DNA of 37,403 bases from a bacterium (GCA_029218465.1 JAQXRJ010000077.1:1-37403), one strand, 5' to 3'. Positions 25,995 to 34,140 are shown, counted from the stretch's first letter. Translations and numbers: made by a program. The notes: generated by a model from the letters alone, not told the origin.

Positions 25995-26008
25995 AAAGAG
26001 GATAAAAT

Positions 26009-26662
26009 ATGGAACGTATTTTAGATTATGAAAAATTAGTGTATAGTATTATCAGAAAATTTAGTTATAATACGAATGATTATGAGGATTTATTTCAAGA
26101 AGGGATGATTGCATTACAAAAAGCTATGAAAAATTATAAAGAAGGATATAATACTGATTTTTCTTCATATGCTTATTTATATATAAAAGGGGAAATATTG
26201 AAATATATAAGAGAAAATAAAGTTATGAAAGTAGGTAAAGATTCAATAAAATTAAATTCATTAATAAATAAAACAAAAGACAAATTACAACAGCACTATG
26301 GTAGAAATGTTACATTAGAAGAAATTGCTTCTTTTTTAGAGATTCCAATAGAAAAAGTAAATCAGACAATACAAGTAAATGATTATATAAGAAGTTTAGA
26401 CTATGTATTAAATGATGATGGAAAAGAAATTGATGTATATGATTGTATTGGATATGATGAAAAGGAATATAATCCAATTATTATGGATTTAAAAGAGCAA
26501 CTTTCCAATTTAGATAAAAACGATAAAAAACTTATAAACTTAAGATATTATGAAGGTTTAACTCAACAAGAAACTTCTAAAATAATGGGAATGACTCAAG
26601 TCCAAGTATCAAGAAAAGAAAATAAAATACTTATGAAATTAAATCAAAAACTTTCCTCATAA
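26009..26662 (+). CDS. sigF: Sporulation sigma factor, SigF/SigG/SigB family
   Basis: A 217-residue sigma-70 factor with AGAGGA before the ATG. Region 2 shows YEDLFQEGMIALQKAM and FSSYAYLYIKGEILKYIREN, region 3 shows VTLEEIASFLEIPIEKV, and region 4 ends with the helix-turn-helix LTQQETSKIMGMTQVQVSRKE. This arrangement is typical of the SigB/F/G group. Its place between a SpoIIAA-like gene and spoVA genes matches Bacillus sigF, the first forespore-specific factor. It is shorter than B. subtilis SigF (255) mainly at the N-terminus. Whether it acts as SigF, SigG or both cannot be told here. Confidence 0.85.
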   Translation: MERILDYEKLVYSIIRKFSYNTNDYEDLFQEGMIALQKAMKNYKEGYNTDFSSYAYLYIKGEILKYIRENKVMKVGKDSIKLNSLINKTKDKLQQHYGRNVTLEEIASFLEIPIEKVNQTIQVNDYIRSLDYVLNDDGKEIDVYDCIGYDEKEYNPIIMDLKEQLSNLDKNDKKLINLRYYEGLTQQETSKIMGMTQVQVSRKENKILMKLNQKLSS

Positions 26663-26700
26663 AAAAATAAAAAGAGCTAATAATAACTATAGGTGATAAA

Positions 26701-27132
26701 ATGAAAGATAATAAAGATGTTTTAAATGAATTAAATAAAGGTTGTACAATGGGAATGGATGCATTAAAATTTGTTCTTGAAAAAGTTAAAGATGAATATT
26801 TTAAAAAACAATTGGAAGATCAATATAATACGTATGATGATATTCATAAAAAAGTTGAAAAACTTTATGAAAAATATAGTCAGTCAGATCCTAGAGAAAC
26901 AAATGCATTTAATAAGGCTATGACTTGGTCAGTAGTTGAAATGAAAACAATAAATGATACATCTAATTCAAAAATTGCAGAAATTTTACTTCAAGGAACG
27001 AATATGGGGATAATAGAAGGAAGGCGTTTATTAAATAATAAAGATAATTTGGATGAAGATGTAAAAAAGGTTCTTTCAGAATATGTAAAACTTCAAGAAA
27101 AATATGTAGAATCATTAAAAAAATATCTATAA
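26701..27132 (+). CDS. Uncharacterised four-helix-bundle protein
   Basis: A 143-residue, soluble, all-helical protein: four amphipathic helices with a Met-rich first helix (GCTMGMDALKFVLEKV) and a third beginning NAFNKAMTWSVVEMKT. The pattern (repeated Asp/Glu/His spaced along helices, no Cys) resembles ferritin-like DUF2383-type bundles, but I do not see a full diiron ExxH pair set. It sits between sigF and spoVAC, 38 bases after sigF, behind GGTGAT, and its end is inside a terminator. In Bacillus nothing lies between sigF and the spoVA genes, so it is an insertion with a possible spore role. The function is not known. Confidence 0.6.
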   Translation: MKDNKDVLNELNKGCTMGMDALKFVLEKVKDEYFKKQLEDQYNTYDDIHKKVEKLYEKYSQSDPRETNAFNKAMTWSVVEMKTINDTSNSKIAEILLQGTNMGIIEGRRLLNNKDNLDEDVKKVLSEYVKLQEKYVESLKKYL

Positions 27133-27147
27133 AAGGTATTTTTTTTT
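27121..27147 (+). terminator. Intrinsic terminator between the helical-bundle gene and spoVAC
   Basis: AAATATC (27121-27127) pairs with GGTATTT (27135-27141), T run to 27147. It separates sigF transcription from spoVA, as expected if spoVA has its own forespore promoter; TGTATA (27147-27152) could be part of one. Confidence 0.6.
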
Positions 27148-27191
27148 GTATATTTTTATAAAAAATTGGGAAAATATTATTGGTGATTAAA

Positions 27192-27635
27192 ATGGAAAAA
27201 AAGAGTTATCAAAAAATAGTTGATAAACATAAACCTAAACAGACAAGAGTACAAAATGCTTTTATAGCGTTTGCAATTGGTGGAATAATTGGTGTGATAG
27301 GTGAACTATTAATAGAATTTTATACGTATTATTTAAATATTTCTAGTAAGGATGCAGCAGTTTTTATGAGTGTAACATTAATATTTTTTGCTTGCTTATT
27401 CACTGCTCTTGGCTTTTTTGATAAATGGGTCAACTTTGGTAAATGTGGTTTTATAATACCAATAACGGGTTTTGCCCATTCTATGGCTTCTGCTGGGATT
27501 GAGTATAAAAAAGAAGGTCCAATATATGGACTTGGTTCAAATTTGTTTAAACTATCTGGATCTGTAATATTATATGGAGTAGTGTCAGCTTGGTTTTTTG
27601 GCTTCATTAGATATTTAATAATGGGGGGATCATAA
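27192..27635 (+). CDS. spoVAC: Spore DPA channel protein SpoVAC
   Basis: The ATG at 27192 follows GGTGA by 5 bases; upstream TTG/GTG codons overlap that site. The 147-residue product has a basic N-terminus (KKSYQKIVDKHKPKQ) and about four membrane helices with the SpoVAC hallmarks FAIGGIIGVIGE, KCGFIIPITGFAHSM and EYKKEGPIYGLGSNLFKLSG. SpoVAC forms a membrane channel for dipicolinic acid in the inner spore membrane. It starts a three-gene unit with 1-base overlaps (TAATG). spoVAA and spoVAB, which precede it in Bacillus, are absent, as in many clostridia. Confidence 0.95.
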   Translation: MEKKSYQKIVDKHKPKQTRVQNAFIAFAIGGIIGVIGELLIEFYTYYLNISSKDAAVFMSVTLIFFACLFTALGFFDKWVNFGKCGFIIPITGFAHSMASAGIEYKKEGPIYGLGSNLFKLSGSVILYGVVSAWFFGFIRYLIMGGS

Positions 27636-28627
27636 TGACATATAAATATAATAAAGTATACCTTCAAGATTCATCAACTGTGTCAGGTCCATATGAAAAA
27701 GAAGGACCCCTTGGAAGTAAATTTGATAAAACTTATGATAACTTATATAATGGTGAAAAAACATGGGAAAAAGCAGAAGCAAAATTGCTTCAGGAAAGTA
27801 TAGATATATTATTATCTAAGACAAATAAAACCAAAAATGATATAGATCTAATAATCTCAGGAGACTTACTTAATCAAGTTACATCATCAAGTTATGCAGT
27901 ATCAAAATATGATAGACCATTTCTAGGAGTATACAGTGCTTGTGCAAGTAATGTAGAAGGCATGATCATTGCATCAACTATGATTGATTCTGGAAAAATT
28001 GATAACTGTATAGTATCAACATCTTCTCATAATATGTCAAGTGAAAAGCAATTTAGAAACCCTACAGAATATGGAGCTCCTAAGCCTGATACTGCAACAT
28101 TTACGTCTACTGGAGGTGCAAGTTGTCTATTAACAAATGAAAAAACTGATATAAGGATAGAATCTACAACAATTGGAACAGTAGTCGATTTAGGACAAAA
28201 TGATCCTCTAAATATGGGAGCGGTTATGGCTCCAGCTGCAGCTGATACTATATACAAGCATTTAGCAACATTAAATAGAAATGTTAATTATTATGATTTA
28301 ATATTAACAGGTGATTTGGGAACGTATGGAAAACAAATATTAATTGATTATATGATATCTGAATATGGTATTGATATAAAAAATAATTATAATGATATGG
28401 GAACAATGCTTTATGATTTAGATAAGCAAAAGCAAGTTAAAGCTGGAGGATCAGGACCTGTATGTAGTGCACTAGTTTTATATTCTCAAATTATACCTAT
28501 GTTAAAGAAAAAACAGATAAAAAGGGTATTGATTGTTGCAACAGGTGCATTATTTTCCCCAACGTTTGTATATCAACATGAAAATATTAATGCAATTAGT
28601 CATGCAGTAAGTTTGGAGGCAATATAA
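27635..28627 (+). CDS. spoVAD: Spore DPA uptake protein SpoVAD
   Basis: A 330-residue thiolase-fold protein, standard length for SpoVAD. Typical segments include VYLQDSSTVSGPYEKEGPLG, FLGVYSACASNVEG (the Cys of the thiolase-like pocket), RNPTEYGAPKPDTATFTSTG, LILTGDLGTYGKQI and KAGGSGPVCSALVLYS. SpoVAD binds dipicolinic acid and docks on the SpoVA channel in the inner spore membrane. The ATG overlaps the spoVAC stop by one base and the stop overlaps spoVAE in the same way. Confidence 0.97.
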   Translation: MTYKYNKVYLQDSSTVSGPYEKEGPLGSKFDKTYDNLYNGEKTWEKAEAKLLQESIDILLSKTNKTKNDIDLIISGDLLNQVTSSSYAVSKYDRPFLGVYSACASNVEGMIIASTMIDSGKIDNCIVSTSSHNMSSEKQFRNPTEYGAPKPDTATFTSTGGASCLLTNEKTDIRIESTTIGTVVDLGQNDPLNMGAVMAPAAADTIYKHLATLNRNVNYYDLILTGDLGTYGKQILIDYMISEYGIDIKNNYNDMGTMLYDLDKQKQVKAGGSGPVCSALVLYSQIIPMLKKKQIKRVLIVATGALFSPTFVYQHENINAISHAVSLEAI

Positions 28628-28977
28628 TGATATATATTTATTCGTTTTTATTTGCTGGATTTGTTAGTATGTTAGGTCAAATAATACTTGATAATACAAA
28701 ATTATCTGCTGGTCATATTACTTCTATGTTTGTAGTTTTAGGTGCAGCACTTGATACTTTTAGTTTATATGATAAAATAATACAAGTTGTTGGTGGAGGT
28801 GCATTAGTACCTATAACAAGCTTCGGTCATTCTCTAATTCATGGAGCGTTGCAAAAAGCAAACGATTTTGGATTAATTGGTCTTCTAATGGGAATGTTTG
28901 ATTTAACCGCATCAGGAATAACCTCAGCAATAATATTTACATTTGTATTTAGCTTATTTTTTAATGCAAAGGATTAA
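28627..28977 (+). CDS. spoVAE: Spore DPA channel protein SpoVAE (SpoVAEb)
   Basis: A 116-residue membrane protein with three or four helices and the SpoVAE blocks LSAGHITSMFVVLGA, GGGALVPITSFGHSL and GLIGLLMGMFDLTASGI. It is related to SpoVAC and completes the C-D-E channel set, the minimum found in spore formers. It overlaps spoVAD by one base; its last codons lie inside a terminator stem. No spoVAF or spoVAEa follows. Confidence 0.95.
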   Translation: MIYIYSFLFAGFVSMLGQIILDNTKLSAGHITSMFVVLGAALDTFSLYDKIIQVVGGGALVPITSFGHSLIHGALQKANDFGLIGLLMGMFDLTASGITSAIIFTFVFSLFFNAKD

Positions 28978-28999
28978 TCTAATTCTTTGCATTTATTTT
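28963..28999 (+). terminator. Intrinsic terminator after spoVAE
   Basis: AATGCAAAG (28963-28971) pairs with CTTTGCATT (28985-28993), then a T-rich tail. The 3' arm also contains the -35 of the next promoter. Confidence 0.7.
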
Positions 29000-29014
29000 T
29001 ATTTTTGCTATACT
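28987..29014 (+). promoter_or_regulatory. Sigma-A promoter of the DUF2207 gene
   Basis: TTGCAT (28987-28992), 16 bases, TATACT (29009-29014) preceded by TGc, an extended -10. Confidence 0.6.
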
Positions 29015-29034
29015 TATTATAGTGAGGTGACCGT

Positions 29035-30696
29035 ATGAAAAATAAATTCTTATTTTTATTAGTTTTGCTAGCAATGCCTATAACTGTATTTGCGACTAAC
29101 CATATTTATAATATAGATATTAATATTTACTTAAATGAAGATGGAAGTGCAAAAATAAGTGAAGTGTGGAATGTAAATGGAAGCGATGGAACAGAATGGT
29201 ATAAGTCAATTAATGGCCTATCAATTGATAGAATTAGTGATTTTAAAGTATATAGAGATGGAAATTTATTAAAACAAAAAAATTGGGATGTTGATGAGTC
29301 TTTGTCTCAAAAGAAAGATTATTATGGAATTAATTATACAGATTCTGGGCTAGAATTATGTTGGGGGAAATATGATTATAAAGCTCATAAATTTACAGTT
29401 AATTATACTATTTCAGATTTTATAGTTAATGTTGAGGATGCCCAAGTGTTAGATTGGACTTTAATTCCTAAATTAAGTAATGTTGACTTCGATAATTTTT
29501 CTGTAACTGTTTCTGGTTATTATGAGTTTCCTGATACACTTGATGTTTGGGGAACGGGATATAAAGGCTATGCATATGTAGAAAATGGAAAGATAAAGAT
29601 GAGTAATGATAAAAACATGAATGATTCATACGTTGTTTTACTTGTAAAATTTCCATTAAATACATTTACAACTAATAAAATGTTTGGCATATATTCAAAC
29701 TTTGATGAAGTACTTAAATTTTTTAATGAGGGAACATATGAGTATGATTACGATAATAATAGTTTTGACATAGATTTTATTATTGAAATAATTATAGCAT
29801 TGGTGCTTTTTTTACCTGCAATTCTAATTAATATTTCTTTAAATTACGGATATAAAGACAATAAAAAAATTGATAAGAAAAACACGAATATGTATAGGGA
29901 TATTCCATGTAATAAAGACATATATTATGCTCAAACTTTAATAAAGCTTAATAATTTTAGCTTTTATAAAGAAACAAGTATATTTGGTGCGATAATATTA
30001 AAATGGGTTAAAGAAGATAAAATTAGATTTTTGAAAGATACAACAGGAAAATTCGATAAAGAAACAACAAAATTAGATTTAACATTGAATCCAACATTTG
30101 AACTTGATATAGAAAAAGAGCTATTTGATATTATGTATAAAGCATCTAAAGATGGAATACTTGAATCAAAGGAGCTTACTAAATGGTGTGAAAACAATTA
30201 TACCAAGTTTTTTAAAATATTCTCAGATAAGATAGATGATAATATAAAATTCTTAAAATCAAATGGTGAGATTAGAAAAAGAAAAAATATAAAAGAATGT
30301 AAAAAGATAAATGTTATGTCTGATAAAATTTATGAAGATAGTTCAAAATTATTTGGATTAAAAATGTTTTTAGATGAATTTTCTCAAATGAAAGATAAAG
30401 AAGTAATTGAAGTCAAAATGTGGGATGAATATTTAATGTTTGCTTATTTATTTGGCATAGCAGATAAAGTTGCTAAACAGCTTAAAGACTTATATCCTGA
30501 AGTGATTACACAAATGGAACAAAGTGGATATGATTATAATATAATTTTCTTTGTTAATGATTTTTCTCTTTCATGTTATGATGCTGCATCGTCTGCTAGA
30601 ATTGCTGCACAAGGATATTCCTCTGGTGGAGGAGGATTCTCTAGTGGAGGAGGAGGCGGTGGTTCCTTCGGTGGAGGAGGAGGCGGAAGCCGCTAA
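29035..30696 (+). CDS. DUF2207 membrane protein with Gly-rich tail
   Basis: A 553-residue protein with signal peptide (KNKFLFLLVLLAMPITVFA), an extracellular DUF2207 beta domain beginning HIYNIDINIYLNEDGSAKISEVW, one membrane helix (about 244-266), a cytoplasmic helical domain (about 285-530), and a glycine-rich end (SSGGGGFSSGGGG... closing GGGGSR). This layout and the Gly-rich end are typical of DUF2207/YciQ-like proteins, whose function is not known. The usual second and third C-terminal membrane helices are not obvious. GAGGTGA precedes the ATG and a terminator follows, so it is monocistronic. Confidence 0.85.
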   Translation: MKNKFLFLLVLLAMPITVFATNHIYNIDINIYLNEDGSAKISEVWNVNGSDGTEWYKSINGLSIDRISDFKVYRDGNLLKQKNWDVDESLSQKKDYYGINYTDSGLELCWGKYDYKAHKFTVNYTISDFIVNVEDAQVLDWTLIPKLSNVDFDNFSVTVSGYYEFPDTLDVWGTGYKGYAYVENGKIKMSNDKNMNDSYVVLLVKFPLNTFTTNKMFGIYSNFDEVLKFFNEGTYEYDYDNNSFDIDFIIEIIIALVLFLPAILINISLNYGYKDNKKIDKKNTNMYRDIPCNKDIYYAQTLIKLNNFSFYKETSIFGAIILKWVKEDKIRFLKDTTGKFDKETTKLDLTLNPTFELDIEKELFDIMYKASKDGILESKELTKWCENNYTKFFKIFSDKIDDNIKFLKSNGEIRKRKNIKECKKINVMSDKIYEDSSKLFGLKMFLDEFSQMKDKEVIEVKMWDEYLMFAYLFGIADKVAKQLKDLYPEVITQMEQSGYDYNIIFFVNDFSLSCYDAASSARIAAQGYSSGGGGFSSGGGGGGSFGGGGGGSR

Positions 30697-30706
30697 TAAT
30701 TTATAA

Positions 30707-30733
30707 AAAAAGATGATAAAACATCTTTTTTTT
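30707..30733 (+). terminator. Intrinsic terminator after the DUF2207 gene
   Basis: AAAAAGATG (30707-30715) pairs with CATCTTTTT (30722-30730), loop of six, T run to 30733. Confidence 0.8.
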
Positions 30734-30759
30734 GTTATAATCATAATGGATGTGATAAA

Positions 30760-31467
30760 ATGGATTACACGTTAAAAATAAATGATTTTGAAGGACCACT
30801 TGATTTGCTTCTTCATTTAATAAAAGAAGCAAAAATGAGTGTGTTTGATTTTAGTGTCGATGAAATTGTAAAAAGTTATTTTGATTATATAAACAAAATG
30901 CAACAGTTTAACTTAACAATTGCAAGTAGCTATCTTGTAATGGCAAGTGAATTAATAGAAATTAAATCAAAAATGCTTTTGCCTAGACATGAAGAAGAAG
31001 AAAATGAAGAAGATCCAAAAGAAAATTTGGTTAATAGACTTATAGAATATCAAAAGTATAAACAGTTAACTGATACTTTTAAACAATTAGAGTTTGAAAG
31101 AGCACAGGTTTATACAAAAATTCCAGAAAACTTGAGTGAGTATATTGAAACTAGTGATTTAAAAAATACAAATATTACATTAGATGATTTACTAGATGCA
31201 TTTTCTAAGTTTTTGGATAGAAAAAAAGAAAATATAGTTTTAGAAACTAAAGTAACAAAGAAAGAAATAACGGTAGAGGAAAGAAGAAAAACAATTAAAA
31301 ATATAATCATAAAAAAAGGAAGAATTAATTTTTTTGATTTGTTTGATATATTAAATAAGGAATATGTAGTTGTCACTTTCCTTGCAATATTAGAAATGGT
31401 CAGAAAAAATGAAATAAATATTATTCAAGAAAATAATTTTGAAGATATTATATGTGAGGTGTCATAA
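30760..31467 (+). CDS. scpA: Segregation and condensation protein A (kleisin)
   Basis: A 235-residue ScpA with the family opening INDFEGPLDLLLHLIKEAKM, the helix YLVMASELIEIKSKMLLPR, and a C-terminal winged-helix region (VVTFLAILEMVRKNEINIIQE). ScpA bridges the SMC heads and, with ScpB, forms the condensin that organises and separates chromosomes. TATAAT at 30736-30741 probably starts the transcript. It overlaps scpB by one base (TAATG), the standard order. Confidence 0.95.
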   Translation: MDYTLKINDFEGPLDLLLHLIKEAKMSVFDFSVDEIVKSYFDYINKMQQFNLTIASSYLVMASELIEIKSKMLLPRHEEEENEEDPKENLVNRLIEYQKYKQLTDTFKQLEFERAQVYTKIPENLSEYIETSDLKNTNITLDDLLDAFSKFLDRKKENIVLETKVTKKEITVEERRKTIKNIIIKKGRINFFDLFDILNKEYVVVTFLAILEMVRKNEINIIQENNFEDIICEVS

Positions 31468-32033
31468 TGAATTATGAAGCAGTATTAGAGGGAATGTTAT
31501 TTGTTGTTGGAGATGATGGTTTAACTATTGATCAGATAAAAAGTGTATTAGAAATAGGTGATGATGAAGCAAAGAAATTGATTTTATCATTAAAGCAAAA
31601 ATATGATTCTGATGATAGAGGAATTAGAATTAATTTTTTAGGAAATACTTTTAAACTTACTACAAAAAGTGAACATAGGGAATTTTATCAAAAATTAATT
31701 GAAAACCCACAAACAAATACATTATCTCAATCAGCATTAGAAACACTTGCAATTATTGCTTATAATGAACCAATAACTAGATTAACTGTTGATGAAATAA
31801 GAGGTGTAAGTAGCCGTGAGATAATAAGAAAATTGGTTGCAAAAGGTTTGGTAAAAGAAGTCGGTAGAAGTGATATGCCTGGAAGGCCAATATTATATAA
31901 AACAACGCATGAGTTTTTAGATTATTTTGGACTTTCATCAAAAGAAGAACTGCCAAAATTTGATACTGAAGTTGAAGAAATAATAGATACAGTTGACTTA
32001 TATAATTCTAAATATACTGAAGAAATTAATTGA
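31467..32033 (+). CDS. scpB: Segregation and condensation protein B
   Basis: A 188-residue ScpB of normal length with two winged-helix domains: EAVLEGMLFVVGDDGLTIDQ at the N-terminus, and the conserved SQSALETLAIIAYNEPITR and EVGRSDMPGRPILYKTTHEFLDYFGL. It forms a dimer on ScpA in the SMC complex. It is coupled to scpA by a one-base overlap, and is followed after 17 bases by a broken gene. Confidence 0.95.
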   Translation: MNYEAVLEGMLFVVGDDGLTIDQIKSVLEIGDDEAKKLILSLKQKYDSDDRGIRINFLGNTFKLTTKSEHREFYQKLIENPQTNTLSQSALETLAIIAYNEPITRLTVDEIRGVSSREIIRKLVAKGLVKEVGRSDMPGRPILYKTTHEFLDYFGLSSKEELPKFDTEVEEIIDTVDLYNSKYTEEIN

Positions 32034-32050
32034 TTAGAAAGGAGAAATAT

Positions 32051-32502
32051 ATGATAAGCTATGAAGGAATTTTTTTTGAATCAGATATGGCTGACTTGAT
32101 ACATTCATTAGAAACAAAAAAATTGGCTAAAGTTAATGATGAACTACATTGTACTTTTAAATATCGTCCAAAAACTGATGAAATTTTTAATGACATAGTA
32201 GTTTTGAAGTATATCTTATAGGTTATGGTAATGACGGACAAAATAGTGGATTTGAAATATTATTTTCTGATCAACTAAAAAAATATTATATAAATTATGA
32301 TAATAAGAATCCAACTATTTTAAAAGTACCACATATTACTGCATCGTTTGCTTATGGTGCAAAAGCATCAAATACAAATAATCTTAATTTTAAACCTTTA
32401 AAGAAGCCTGTTAAATTAGTTGGAAGATTTGGCTATTGGATAAAAAATGGAAATGATGAGTACTTATCCTATGAACCTTATTCTAAAGATAAAACAATAT
32501 AA
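32051..32502 (+). pseudogene. Frameshifted small protein gene
   Basis: The ATG at 32051 follows AAAGGAGAAA and opens MISYEGIFFESDMADL in frame 2, ending at a TAG (32219-32221). The next frame (frame 1) is then open to the TAA at 32500 and reads FEVYLIGYGNDGQNSG..., ending ...GRFGYWIKNGNDEYLSYEP. Frame-1 stops at 32188 and 32191 limit the lesion to about 32194-32218. One lost base (or two gained) would restore a protein of about 150 residues. No slippery heptamer was seen there, so programmed frameshifting is unlikely. The family is not recognised. Confidence 0.7.
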
Positions 32503-32618
32503 TTTTTTAATACATACGCTTATATTGTGTAAATTTGAAAATGTGTTTCTAAAATGACAAAAGATATCAGATTTTAGTTGCTGAGTCTTTCATTTTGATT
32601 GATTTTCTATATATTAAA

Positions 32619-32640
32619 GTTCAAATAGTTTGAACAGATT
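32619..32640. repeat. 22-bp palindromic repeat, copy 1
   Basis: GTTCAAA-TAG-TTTGAAC followed by AGATT. It differs from copy 2 (32931-32952) at two positions that are partners in the palindrome, so the pairing is kept. Confidence 0.65.
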
Positions 32641-32679
32641 AATTTATAGTGCGATTGTCATCATATTTTCTATAGAATA

Positions 32680-32769
32680 ATGAAAGCTAAAACTTTTATT
32701 ATAGATGTTCTTAGATACATTTCTATGATTTTACTACTATCTATCTTATTGTTGTTAGCAAAAAAATAG
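32680..32769 (+). CDS. Possible 29-residue hydrophobic peptide
   Basis: ATG at 32680, stop TAG at 32767. The peptide starts MKAKTFIIDVLRYISM, continues with an Ile/Leu-only helix and ends LLAKK: one membrane span with a short charged start and a Lys-Lys end, the style of type I toxin peptides. The stop codon touches a perfect hairpin (32769-32792) and a good terminator follows at 32806-32847. The ribosome site is weak and no clear promoter was found, so it may be chance in AT-rich DNA. Confidence 0.25.
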   Translation: MKAKTFIIDVLRYISMILLLSILLLLAKK

Positions 32770-32792
32770 ACACTCTGCATATCTAGAGTGTC
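32769..32792 (-). terminator. Perfect hairpin, minus-strand terminator candidate
   Basis: GACACTCT (32769-32776) / AGAGTGTC (32785-32792), loop of eight. On the minus strand it is followed by TATTTTTTT; on the plus strand there is no T run. Confidence 0.5.
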
Positions 32793-32805
32793 CTTACTCA
32801 ATTTT

Positions 32806-32847
32806 GAGGATGACATTCACTTGCGAAATTAAATGTTCCTCTTTTTT
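32806..32847 (+). terminator. Plus-strand terminator in the scpB-tRNA gap
   Basis: GAGGA (32806-32810) and ACATT (32813-32817) pair with AATGT (32832-32836) and TCCTC (32837-32841), with a TG bulge, then six T. It implies a plus-strand transcript through the small ORF region. Confidence 0.6.
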
Positions 32848-32886
32848 ATTTTATGCAAGATTTGCTTGCTAAATACATATTAACAT

Positions 32887-32911
32887 AAAAAAGAACTTTT
32901 TTCGAGCTCTT
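32887..32911 (-). terminator. Terminator downstream of tRNA-Leu(CAA)
   Basis: On the minus strand AAGAGCT (32911-32905) pairs with AGTTCTT (32897-32891), one G-T pair, then a T run. It ends the tRNA-Leu transcript. Confidence 0.6.
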
Positions 32912-32930
32912 AATTATTCATATATTTAAA

Positions 32931-32952
32931 GTTCGAATAGTTCGAACAGATT
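32931..32952. repeat. 22-bp palindromic repeat, copy 2, beside tRNA-Leu 3' end
   Basis: GTTCGAA-TAG-TTCGAAC followed by AGATT, 20 of 22 bases as in copy 1, 312 bp away, and 6 bases from the CCA end of tRNA-Leu. The flanking TATATT(T)AAA is also shared. Confidence 0.65.
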
Positions 32953-32958
32953 TGTCAA

Positions 32959-33042
32959 TGGTGCTTGTGAAGGGAATCGAACCCTTACAGTAAAACTACA
33001 CGATTTTGAGTCGTGCGCGTCTACCAGTTCCGCCACACAAGC
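32959..33042 (-). tRNA. tRNA-Leu(CAA)
   Basis: 84 bases on the minus strand. Acceptor GCTTGTG/CACAAGC, D-arm TGGCGGAACTGG, anticodon loop CTCAAAA, a long variable arm, T-arm GGGTTCGATTCCC, encoded CCA. An extended -10 TGATATAAT lies upstream (33066-33071). Confidence 0.95.
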
Positions 33043-33187
33043 ACATAAATAATTAATACAAATAGATTATATCACATAAATTAAAAAAATAAATGTTTTT
33101 TTCGAAATTTTAATAATATCGTAAAAAGTTGTTATATGACTTTTTCTTTTTTTTTAAATATGATATTATGTTGGTGAGGTATATGAT

Positions 33188-34123
33188 ATGAAAAAATGTG
33201 TAATAATTTACAATCCAAATAGTGGAAAAAAAATAAAGAAAGACTTTTTAGCTACGTTTATTGATGTTTTACTAGATAACAATTATGTTCCTGAAGTTAT
33301 TTTTTCAAGATACAAAGGTCATATTATTAAAATAGTAGAAGAATTAGATTACGTTGATTTAGTAATTTCAATAGGTGGTGATGGAACATTTAATGAATCA
33401 GTTACTGGGAATTTCAAAAGAAAAAATCCACTTTTACTTTCACATATACCCGTAGGTACAACTAATGATATTGGCGCAATGTTTGGATATGGAAAAGATA
33501 TAATAGAAAACTTGAGAATGCTATTAGATGGTGTTGAAAAAAATATAGATATTTGTACTGTTAATGATAGACCTTTCGTCTATGTAGCTGGTTTTGGAAA
33601 ATTTATGAATGTGCCATATGAGACAAGTAGAAATCTTAAGAAGAAATATGGATATGTTGCATATTTATTAGAAGGAATAAAAGAATTTAATAACAGTACT
33701 AAATTATATGATATTACATATCAAATCGATAATGAAGTATATAATGGCTTATATTCATTTGGTATAATGTCTAATGCAACAAGAATCGCTGGAATAAATG
33801 ATTTTATGAAAAATGTAAAGTTGGATGATGATAAATTTGAAGTTTTATTATGCAATATAACAAAAAAGAAAGATATTGTAAAAAGTTTATATTATTTAAC
33901 AACAAGTGATATTACAAAAGTTCCAGGATTTTATTTTCATAAAGTTAACAAAATGATAATAAAATTTAATAGTGATGATAAAAGAAATTGGTGTATAGAT
34001 GGAGAAAAATTAGAGCAAGAAACAAATACTTATGAGATAAAAGTAAAAAAAGGATTAAGAATTTTGTTGCCAAAAAAGAACATTGAAATGTTATTTTCAT
34101 CAGATAATAATGCAAAAAAATAA
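33188..34123 (+). CDS. Diacylglycerol kinase family lipid kinase (DgkB/YegS type)
   Basis: A 311-residue cytoplasmic lipid kinase. Hallmarks are IYNPNSGKK at the start, the nucleotide-binding SIGGDGTFNESV (about 61-72), HIPVGTTNDIGAMFGYG, and the C-terminal WCIDGEKL. The family phosphorylates diacylglycerol or related lipids with ATP; DgkB recycles diacylglycerol released during lipoteichoic-acid synthesis. The exact lipid cannot be told from sequence. The ATG at 33188 lies 8 bases after GGTGAGG. A promoter ATGACT-17-TATGAT (33136-33164) lies upstream, divergent from tRNA-Leu(CAA). Confidence 0.88.
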   Translation: MKKCVIIYNPNSGKKIKKDFLATFIDVLLDNNYVPEVIFSRYKGHIIKIVEELDYVDLVISIGGDGTFNESVTGNFKRKNPLLLSHIPVGTTNDIGAMFGYGKDIIENLRMLLDGVEKNIDICTVNDRPFVYVAGFGKFMNVPYETSRNLKKKYGYVAYLLEGIKEFNNSTKLYDITYQIDNEVYNGLYSFGIMSNATRIAGINDFMKNVKLDDDKFEVLLCNITKKKDIVKSLYYLTTSDITKVPGFYFHKVNKMIIKFNSDDKRNWCIDGEKLEQETNTYEIKVKKGLRILLPKKNIEMLFSSDNNAKK

Positions 34124-34140
34124 AAAAATAAAAAAAATGC

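Noticed and set aside
32190-32222. Programmed frameshift rescuing the 32051 gene
   Set aside because: No X-XXY-YYZ heptamer or following structure in the allowed interval.
32931-32952. LexA (SOS) operator at the GTTCGAA repeat
   Set aside because: LexA boxes of this group are CGAAC-N4-GTTCG; here the half sites are in the opposite order.
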